This document shows positions 56,400-64,000 of a stretch of DNA of 64,000 nucleotides, one piece after another. The stretch lies in the NCBI GenBank assembly GCA_022605425.2, contig CM061246.1:1792501-1856500 (forward strand). Direction: 5' to 3'. The DNA comes from Hamiltosporidium tvaerminnensis. Lineage: Eukaryota > Microsporidia > Dubosqiidae. Made by a program: the position numbers and the translations under genes. Within the stretch, counting starts at the first letter, position 1. Every line of letters starts with the position of its first letter. Below the pieces are notes generated by a model, which saw only the letters and a list, made by a program, of their open reading frames with translations, had not been told where the DNA came from and did no database searches.

Positions 56400-59315
56400 A
56401 CGGAAATTCAAAAAATAGTTAGCGTAGTCAAATCAAAACCAAAATTCTACTTGCAACATGAAATAAGCGTTCCCTACATAGGCTCGAGGCCCCGGAGTGT
56501 CTGTCTGATGTGATATCTCAACGTAATATCGTCATTGTAGGCCCACAAGAACTGGAATCGACAGGAAAAAGAAATTGTAATAAGAAGAGCATTTCACTCT
56601 ACTATAGCTGTCACGAAAAACACCACCTACTGGGGACTGAATTCATGGTTTGAAACAAAATAAAACCGCTTGTAATTGATTTTCAGAGCTACAAACCCAG
56701 GCAATCCAGAATCAAAATAAAAGAAAAAAATTGAAATATATTATCCTTAATGCATATGCTCTCGCAGAAGATTCAACAAGGGAGAGAAAGAGGGCTTTTA
56801 TGCTCTGTTAGGGAAAGTATATGAAGATTGTCCTAGAAAATACATTCGATTTCTGTTAGGAGACATGGACGCAAAAATAGAAAAGATTATGTCTGTAGCA
56901 GTATTAGAAATTATACTTTACATAAGGAGCATTCCGAAAATGGATTCCGACTACTTAATTTTGCAATAAGAGGAAATTTGATTTGGGGAACAGTTTTTGA
57001 TCGTGGAACATACACAAGGGTACTTCAACGACCCCGGACTAAGATATGTTCTACCCGATAGATCATACACACATTACCAAACGTCACAACACCATCTTAC
57101 AATATATTAGAGTACAATGCAGTGCGAATATCGATAGGGATTATTTCCTCCTTGTTGCACAACTAAGAGCAATAATCTCACACACCAGAAATCAAAATGA
57201 ACTAGTTCTGTTGGATATAACACCTGTATGTTAAAATATGAGAAAGGGAAGAAAATATATGAGTCAAAAACCAACGAAATAGTTAGAGAACCGAGTAAAG
57301 AAGTTATAGATGACGTTGGAACATGCTTAAACATAATATAGTAGCAGCAGGCCGTGTATCCATTTGATTTAAGCGAAGTATTAAAAGAAATGAAGGGTTT
57401 GATGAGGAATTTGCAAGCATAACCAAGACTAAGAATGAGGCCTACAACTTTCGAAACAAAAAAATGGTCTAGCGTAGATACTGAAATATATATATATTGA
57501 GCAATGAGGAAAAGAGATACACTTGAGATGAGAAGAAAAGGTTCATGATGACGCAAATAGATCTCATTCAGAAATATAAACCAAACATCTAGCAGAGAAA
57601 TGTTTAGAAAAGTAAATAGTGCCAAGAAAGCTTTCATTCCGTGAACAAACAGCTGTGCAAGTAAAACTGGTGAGCCTAAAGAGGCATTCAAGGTTTATAA
57701 TATATGGTCAGATCATTTTTGCGAACTACTGGATGAATGCGGAAATCAAGCAGACACAGACAAATGTTTGACGAATTAGAAGATACTGGTAGCCATGAAG
57801 ACACAGTGCCTTCTTATGAAGAAGTACATAAAGCCGTGGAAAAACCGAAAAATATTAAAGCCTCAAAACAGACTGAATTCATATGAACAGTTTAAAAACG
57901 CTAGTAGAAATTACATTAATGAGCTGACGCATTTACTTAGAGAGAGATGATAAGAAGAGAAAATTTCTAAAGAATGGGGTACAAGTCTCGTCTTTTTGAT
58001 TTACAAAAAAAGGTACACAAGAATCGTGAAAATTACCGAGTAATATCTCTTCCGAACACAACCTAAAAAGTTCTGTCTAGCGTTATTTTTACACGACTGT
58101 TATCTTGTGTAGAGAACATCATTGGCGCATACCAATGCAGGTTCGGTAGATAGATCGACATCGGACCTGATTTATGCACTCAAAAAAATTTTGGAAAAAA
58201 AATTGGAATATAAGATAAGTTTTATCCACCTTTTTATAGACCGCAAGCAGCCTATGATAAATTCAATAGAAAAATGCTTTACAGAGCCATGAAAGAATTT
58301 ATGTATTCCTCATAAATTGATATGATAGACTAAAATGACAATTTCTGGATCAAGTTGCAGAATCAGAGTACATTCTACTCTGTCAGAACCGTTAGAACAT
58401 TTAATTGTCTAGAGCAGCGACCTCACTGAGTTGGCTACTTTATAATTAGGCTTTTGAGAAAGAGTCCGTGATTCTGGCCTACAGATCAAAGTCTTGAATT
58501 TAACAAGCAAATTTGAATCCTAGCCTACGCTGAGGGTATTGATCTTATTGCAAGATCAGAAGCTATTCAGCAAAGAGCGTTCATAGCCTTGGAATTTGCA
58601 GCCAAGAAGATGCACCTGATTATAAACATTCGCAAGACCAATAAATGACATTAAGTAATATCCGAAGACTCCCTCAATTCAAGTTCAGAGATTATATCTT
58701 TAAACAGTAGAAGATTTTGTCTATTTAGGATCCTGAATAGATCTAAACAACAGCAGCTCGCACGAATTTTAAAGTAGAATTCAGGCGGCGAACAAGTGCT
58801 ATTATTGTCCCTTCAAGCACTTTAAGTCAAAGCTCATCACTAGAAAGGCAAAATTCATGCTCTACAAAACGCTGCTGCATATTATTCTCATGTATGGATC
58901 AGAATCTTGGGTGGTGAAGAAGATTGATGAGCAAAAAAAAGAGGTGTAAGAAAGAAAAGTACTGAGACATATTCATGAACTTAAATAAGAAAATGGCAGA
59001 TTAGGGAAACGAAACAACAGGGAACACTACACCGAATTAAGGTATATGCCAATACTAGACTTGGTCTGCCTGAACAGACTTCGCTGAGTAAGAAACCTGC
59101 TAAGAATGAGAACATCGCATACCTTCTTAAGTTTCGAACCTTATACCAGTCGGAAAAGGAAAGTGGGAAGGCCGAAAACTGGCTGGATTGATCAAATCAA
59201 AAGACGGAACGATTTCTGGGAGTAGAAGACTGCTGGAATATTGCGCTAAAAAAAGACTGGTGTGCTACATTACTGAAGGAGGCCAAGGCTCGTGAAAGTT
59301 GTAGCGCTGAGGATA
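56400..59315 (+). mobile_element. Decayed LINE (APE-type non-LTR retrotransposon), arthropod-like
   Basis: Unlike the R4 family, this is an endonuclease-plus-RT LINE, readable only across many frameshifts and stops. The N-terminal apurinic-type endonuclease appears as GPQELESTGK (56550), IILNAYALAEDST (56745), LLGDMDAKI-like sequence (56855), a DHTHI..KRHN segment (57060) and DRDYFLLVAQLRA (57135; the usual form is SDHYLV.AKLR). The RT follows: ENYRVISLPNTT-like sequence near 58030, ENIIGAYQC near 58110, DLIYALKKILEK near 58165, and FRKSSL-type remnants after it. The C-terminal part is the best preserved: MYGSESWVVKKIDEQKKEV (58890), RKVLRHIHEL (58950), and GRPKTGWIDQIKRRNDFWE (59170). This C-terminal pattern is one I know from LINEs abundant in arthropods. 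It is dead. Confidence 0.85.
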
Positions 59316-59861
59316 AATAAATATAAAGTATGGAGTGATAACGGAGATAGTATAGATAGAGATAGTAATAGATTAGAGGTTTTTAGTGATAGAACTGGAT
59401 TAGAGGGTGTTAGTGACAGTAATAGATTAGAGGTTGTTAGTAACAGTATAGATAATTATAAGAGTGTTAATATTAATACTAATACTTTACACCCTGTTAT
59501 TACCAATACTTCACACCCTGTTAATACTAATAGTACTAATTTTACTCTTTGGAATAGCTTTGTCTTTGGTGACTGTAAATTATCTGAAATCTTTAAATAT
59601 TTTAGAAGGGTGTGGAATGCAGATATAAGTATGGTAACAATAAGAGATACTGTTGTGTTTTGTACGTTTTATGATAATTAGAGGTTTAAAAATAATTTAG
59701 AAAAATTTATAAGTGAATTGTGTTGTAAGAAAGAAGGTGATGGTATTATTTACTGTGGTATAGATTGTTTGTTTGATATTGATGGTTATAACTTTCCTGA
59801 GGTTTTTGTTGATTTTAGGAGAGAGAGAAGGGGGGTATTAGGATTATATGAGAGTTATTAG
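59316..59861 (+). pseudogene. C-terminal remnant of ubiquitin-activating enzyme E1 (UBA1), with in-frame stop
   Basis: In one frame from the LINE end to a TAG at 59859, with an extra TAG at 59679. The part from 59540 reads FTLWNSFVFGDCKLSEIFKYF..ADISMVTI..VVFCTFYDN, stop, RFKNNLEKFISEL..GIDCLFDIDGYNFPEVFVDFR. It follows the ubiquitin-fold domain that ends E1 enzymes (usual pattern W-x-RF-x(2-5)-G-x-x-x-L-x-x-x-x-x-x-F, ITML, then LE-x-C-x-D...E-VP at the very C-terminus). E1 activates ubiquitin with ATP and this domain recruits E2s. Upstream (59320-59540) is an Asn/Asp/Ser-rich low-complexity stretch, like the insertion in RPB2. The adenylation and cysteine domains are absent from the window. 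The stop and missing body mark it as a remnant. The frame begins inside the LINE's last codons (ATG 59292), so no own start is visible. Confidence 0.65.
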
Positions 59862-60039
59862 TGATAGTGAGACCATATAGGAAGTTAATAAGAAAGTTTA
59901 ATGAATAGATTATGAGATGGGATATGTGTTAGTAAAGAGCGTAAATTCTTTGGTTCTTCCTTTCTTTTTTTTAATTTATATCTCAGAGTTTATTATTTCT
60001 TTATTTATCTTTTTTTTTTGATTTTTAGTTATTTTTAGA

Positions 60040-60330
60040 ACTTTGATATGTGTTTTATTGTTTTCATGACATTAGGAAATTCTATGTTTAATATAGATGA
60101 TTGCTTATACGACTGTAGGGAGGATAATTACATAAAAAACTACTAACTTTTTCGTATGAAAAAAACCACACAATTTTGCAGTTCATCTTTTCCTCATACA
60201 AATTTTATGAAATGGTCAAAGATTAGCCTGTTTATCATTCGTATCAAAAATCCAAACAATAATTTCCTTATAACCCATACATAAAAGTTACCAAGCAGAT
60301 GCTTTTATTTATATGTGATTATCCAACATC
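60040..60330 (+). repeat. Dispersed 700-bp element, copy G (internally deleted)
   Basis: The left end TGTGTTTTATTGTTTTCATGACATTAGGAAATTCTATGTTTAATATAGATGA matches the 5' end of copy A (TGTTTTCATGGCATTAACGCAGTTCTAGGTTTAACATAAATAA). The right part CAAAAATCCAAACAATAATTTCC..TTACCAAGCAGATGCTTTTAT matches the 3' end. Most of the GC-rich core is missing. Confidence 0.75.
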
Positions 60331-60774
60331 CACCTTTAAATAAATTATTTTTTTTAAAAGAATGAAAACATTGATTTCCTACAAAAAGATAAAGTGTCAA
60401 TATATTAGAAATTCCAAACGAAGAACATATTTATTACGAATAGTAAATTGTTTATTTTATGAATAAGAAAAATTTGCTTTTGGTTACAGACCGTTTAATT
60501 TCCGCCCTTAAAATTTCATGAGACACACCTTAAATAGGGTAACAAAGCTCCAATTCACATATAGACTGTCTGTCATACATATTGAAAAGAAGTAGCTAAT
60601 AAGAAATTTTAATAAATTTTATTAGAAAACTGATTATATCCATACATCTGTTTTTTCTACAGATTAAATCTAAATATTGACTAAAAATGAAAAATACCGT
60701 AAAATTTTAATTTAAATTCTTAAAACCTATAATTTACATATAATTTTAAAAGGCACAAATTTATTTAAATATTT
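60331..60774. other. Intergenic region downstream of the leucine-rich gene
   Basis: AT-rich; no feature recognised. Confidence 0.5.
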
Positions 60775-63108
60775 TCAAAGCTCTAAACTGTCCCTTATAA
60801 CAATATATTTCGTTTTAAATTTCTCTTTTATATATTTAATAGTTTCTTCTGGTAGATTATCCGCTTGTTCATTATATTCCAGTTCAATGTAATTCTCATT
60901 AAAAAAATACATACGTATCCAAGCGTAATCCTTTCCCTGTATACCATAGCTCCATAATTTGATAAATTCAATCTTCTTTAAATTCGCAATAAATATTAAA
61001 TCTTTTTCTGATATATTTATTTCATCTAAATACATTCTACTTATTTTATATTCTTGTTTAGCGCAAAACAATTCCGAAAAACTAATATTTCGAAATTTAC
61101 TTTTATATATGAAAAATACTTTTAGAATTAATAAATTACTAAGTACTTTTACATTTGAATTATCAATAAATAAATTTGAAATACTTAGTTCCTTTATCCT
61201 GCTCAGATTATAGTTTTGAAACAAAAAATTTACTGGAATTGAAGATAATTTCAAATTTGCTTTATCTTCATTTGTAGCTATAAAATCAAATTGTTGTTTA
61301 TTTGTTAGAAGTTTTAATAAATCAATCATACTATCAATACCGCAAATATCTAACTCTGTAATATAAAAAATTTGATCTACAAAACGGTTTAACTTTATAG
61401 TGTTTATTTTATCAAAGTATATTTCTTGAAGACCTATCATCATATCTATCAACTTGAAAAAACTACAAAAACTACCACTGATGTTATCGGAAAAAAATCC
61501 AAAATATTTTATAGATTCATTTAAAAAAATTTCATTTTCAATATATATATTTGAATTATTTATTTCTAATCTTTCTAGCCCTTTTATATTTAAAATATCC
61601 TTTAGAAAATCAGATTTTATTTTCGAATATGAAAATTTAATACACTTTATATTCTCTTCTAAAATAGTATTTTCAGTAGTAAAAAACCGTTTATCATTTA
61701 AGCCTTTAAAAGTAATTGAAATATTATTAAAACCCCCTTTATACTCATAAAAACATTTGACATCCAAATTCTTATTTTCGAATTGAGAATATTGATTAAT
61801 TTTAAATTTACCTTTAAAGTTATTTTCATTAAGTAACTTTAAATAAAAATCTTTATTTTCTTCTGGTATATAATTGATTTCATTGATAGATTCTTTAAGT
61901 TGATATTGTTGGGATTTATACTTCAGACTTTGTATTATAATATCTGCTATATTAAGATCCTCTGCTTCGAATTCAGGAACTGTATATCTTTTATAAGAAT
62001 GTTTTTCATAAAATATAAATTCCTCAATATTACTTAAATGCTCTGTAAATATGAAAATTTTATCAAATTCAGATTCAATAAAAACCATCTTTTTTAAATT
62101 TACCAAACTTAAATTTGCATTTAGAGAACAAATGACATCATCAGATATATTACACTTAAAGAATACAATCTCATCAACCATCTTTTTTAAATTTTCTAAA
62201 ATAAAACAAAAACTCTTTGAATTCTCTCTGTTAAAATACCTTATATGCAAATATTTTATATCTAATGTATTTAGAAACATTAAAAATAAACTTTGACTTT
62301 TATGATTCACAACCACTTTTTTGTCAAAAAATGTATTAAATTCGTCATCAATTACTAAAGTATGTTTTTTATCTTCTGTAAATATCCCTTTATATTGATC
62401 AGAAATATCATATTCATGTTCTTTTATAAAAAACGAAAATTTTAAATCTTTTCCGTTATTCAGTAGTTTTAAATATTCTTGTGATATTTTTTTTAATAAA
62501 GCATGTGAGAAATAGTCTTGCTTTGAAAAATGAAACGATACTTTTTCAATGTTAAAATTATTCATTACATTGGATTCCATTAAAGAACACCAAATATTTT
62601 TTACCGCATTCCGCAATTTATTATCACATTTAACTCTAAAATATTCTAAAAAGTACAATATTGTGTAAAACTTCTCATTTGTCATTTCATGTACCGGAAA
62701 ATAATATGAAATTATAAACTCATAGAATATTAAAAAATCAGATTTCTTTATATGATGACAGATATATATTTCTATATTATTGTTCATATTGTCAAACTTT
62801 TCAAACGTATCAAACTTAAGACCAATTCTCTCAATAAATTCTATACAGTACTGTTCATATTGCCTATTTGAATCTCTGACAAACATTCTTTCTAAACAGT
62901 TTTTTTCGTCAGTTTCATTAGTCTCATCTCTTTTGATTTGACATAGACATTCGAGTTCGAGTTCATTATTAATTGAATCCATGTACAGCTGTTCATTTTT
63001 ATTTACAACATTAAATATAATATTTCTTTCACTCGAATGATCGATAAACACAAAAATAAGTGGTTTGTATAATAACGTTATCAGATGGAAGCACAGATTA
63101 AATTTCAT
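60775..63108 (-). CDS. Leucine-rich family protein, 777 residues, intact member
   Basis: Intact 777-codon frame from the ATG at 63108. The N-terminus (MKFNLCFHLITLLYKPLIFVFI) is hydrophobic and may be a signal peptide or anchor. Residues about 118-175 (KKSDFLIFYEFIISYYFPVHEMTNEKFYTILYFLEYF) have the spacing of the second half of a BTB/POZ fold. From about residue 290 on, irregular leucine-rich repeats are seen (for example IKGLERLEINNSNI, LSRIKELSISNLFI, LKKIEFIKLWSYGI). Such leucine-rich proteins form large lineage-specific families in microsporidia; a role at the host interface or in protein binding is inferred, not shown. Two related, decayed copies lie at 34059-35642 and 42147-44480. The 5' flank is shared with the first of these. 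No CCC/GGG tract precedes the start, unlike the housekeeping genes. Confidence 0.8.
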   Translation of the reverse strand: MKFNLCFHLITLLYKPLIFVFIDHSSERNIIFNVVNKNEQLYMDSINNELELECLCQIKRDETNETDEKNCLERMFVRDSNRQYEQYCIEFIERIGLKFDTFEKFDNMNNNIEIYICHHIKKSDFLIFYEFIISYYFPVHEMTNEKFYTILYFLEYFRVKCDNKLRNAVKNIWCSLMESNVMNNFNIEKVSFHFSKQDYFSHALLKKISQEYLKLLNNGKDLKFSFFIKEHEYDISDQYKGIFTEDKKHTLVIDDEFNTFFDKKVVVNHKSQSLFLMFLNTLDIKYLHIRYFNRENSKSFCFILENLKKMVDEIVFFKCNISDDVICSLNANLSLVNLKKMVFIESEFDKIFIFTEHLSNIEEFIFYEKHSYKRYTVPEFEAEDLNIADIIIQSLKYKSQQYQLKESINEINYIPEENKDFYLKLLNENNFKGKFKINQYSQFENKNLDVKCFYEYKGGFNNISITFKGLNDKRFFTTENTILEENIKCIKFSYSKIKSDFLKDILNIKGLERLEINNSNIYIENEIFLNESIKYFGFFSDNISGSFCSFFKLIDMMIGLQEIYFDKINTIKLNRFVDQIFYITELDICGIDSMIDLLKLLTNKQQFDFIATNEDKANLKLSSIPVNFLFQNYNLSRIKELSISNLFIDNSNVKVLSNLLILKVFFIYKSKFRNISFSELFCAKQEYKISRMYLDEINISEKDLIFIANLKKIEFIKLWSYGIQGKDYAWIRMYFFNENYIELEYNEQADNLPEETIKYIKEKFKTKYIVIRDSLEL

Positions 63109-63640
63109 AAATTTTAGAAAAAAAATACGTATTTATAGTTTTAAAATCAATTTACTATTTTAGTTTTTAGTTAAAAAAATTTTGATTTTTTTCAAAAAAC
63201 GTCAAAAATGATTTGTCCTATAAATCTCAATTAATCAAAATTTTATAAAATGTTTTAGAAGTTTGTAAATTAAAAGGAGTAAGTATGAACAATTGTTGTA
63301 TTTCTAAACGTCAAATTTTATTGAATAAAAATACTATTTTTAGAATTTAAATGAACGAATATTTTTTTCGACGTTGACCCTTTTTTGTAGTTTAAAGAAT
63401 TAATAATTGACTGTTACTTAGATTTCAGTTAAGTTTTAGATTACTAATTAAACAAAAATTAAGTTCTTTTATTTTTTGCAGAATTTCACTTAATAAAAAA
63501 TACTCAATTTGATTATTTTTAAAATCACAATGATATTTCTTAAAATGACAGTTTTCTTTTGTTTTGATTTTGTATCCAATGGCAAATAATGGTATAAAAA
63601 ATGTAAAGAAAGTTGATAAAATGTAATAGTATAGATTGTA
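63109..63640 (-). repeat. 5' flank shared with the leucine-rich pseudogene
   Basis: Non-coding, but similar along its length to 35643-36150 (for example TTAGTTAAAAAAATT, then GACTGTTACTTAGATTTCAGTTAAGTTTTA against GACAGTACTTTACATTTTAGTTCAGTTTTA). It is the other arm of the segmental duplication. The small frame at 63490-63714 overlaps it and is not supported. Confidence 0.7.
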
Positions 63641-64000
63641 TGTTCTCGAAACGTAAATTTAACAAATGAATAAAATAAGTCTTTGCGAAATATACCAAAT
63701 ATATTTTTAAACAAAATTTTAATATTTTTTTTAATGACCTAGTTTTACTAAGAATTTTCTACTTTGTTTATATATTAAAAGTATTTTTTCATGTTTACTC
63801 ACACTTATAAATTTTAAAATTTATATTTGTTTAATTACATTTCTTGAGCTAATTTCAATTCAGAAATTATTATGTTATTAGGACATGTTTTCGAGAAGTA
63901 AAATTCGAGACTTTAAACAGAATTTTAAATGCTTTTGTTAGCGTTTCGAAGATCATAGTTGAGCGAGAACTAAAATACGATTATTAAATTACACAGAAAA
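63641..64000. other. AT-rich right edge of the window
   Basis: Nothing recognised. Confidence 0.5.

Overview
This is a very AT-rich, gene-poor eukaryotic window. The best guess is a microsporidian with an expanded, transposon-loaded genome of the Hamiltosporidium/Octosporea or Nosema type. That is inferred from intronless compact genes, divergent short housekeeping proteins, species-specific leucine-rich secreted-type families, R4/Dong-like retrotransposons and a CCC/GGG tract within about 15 bases of several start codons. No rRNA, tRNA or CRISPR was found.

Left part (1-9.6 kb). A large minus-strand gene runs off the left edge (950 codons without a stop). Its N-terminus looks like the OB fold of the telomere protein TPP1/Tpz1, and it carries 27- and 25-residue tandem repeats. 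It is followed by a small Sm protein (SmB-like), a possible short ESCRT-III protein, a retrotransposon relic and a secreted-type orphan protein. A second secreted-type orphan lies at 16.4-18.3 kb. Between and after these are deserts of decayed DNA (9.6-16.4 and 18.3-24.5 kb).

Central island (24.5-31 kb). Two subunits of the same enzyme, RPB8 and RPB2 of RNA polymerase II, lie in tandem on the minus strand. Several different tandem repeats surround them. RPB2 has an in-frame low-complexity insertion of about 108 residues and a very G-rich sequence just after its stop. Further right, a RING-H2 ubiquitin ligase of the RNF115/126 type (38.5 kb) is followed by repeated copies of its own 3' end.

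Mobile and repeated DNA (31-51 kb and scattered). Three large copies and one relic of an R4/Dong-like non-LTR retrotransposon are present. The longest carries the whole reading frame interrupted by one TGA. A separate dispersed element of about 700 bp, with no coding capacity, occurs in at least four long copies plus fragments. A leucine-rich family has one intact member (60.8-63.1 kb), one decayed segmental duplicate that abuts a retrotransposon (34.1-36.1 kb) and one decayed plus-strand member (42.1-44.5 kb).

Right part (51-64 kb). A decayed LINE with an arthropod-style endonuclease and reverse transcriptase (56.4-59.3 kb) runs directly into the C-terminal ubiquitin-fold domain of a ubiquitin-activating enzyme E1, which itself has an in-frame stop. 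The intact leucine-rich gene closes the window. All identifications come from reading translated sequence against remembered families; no database search was run.
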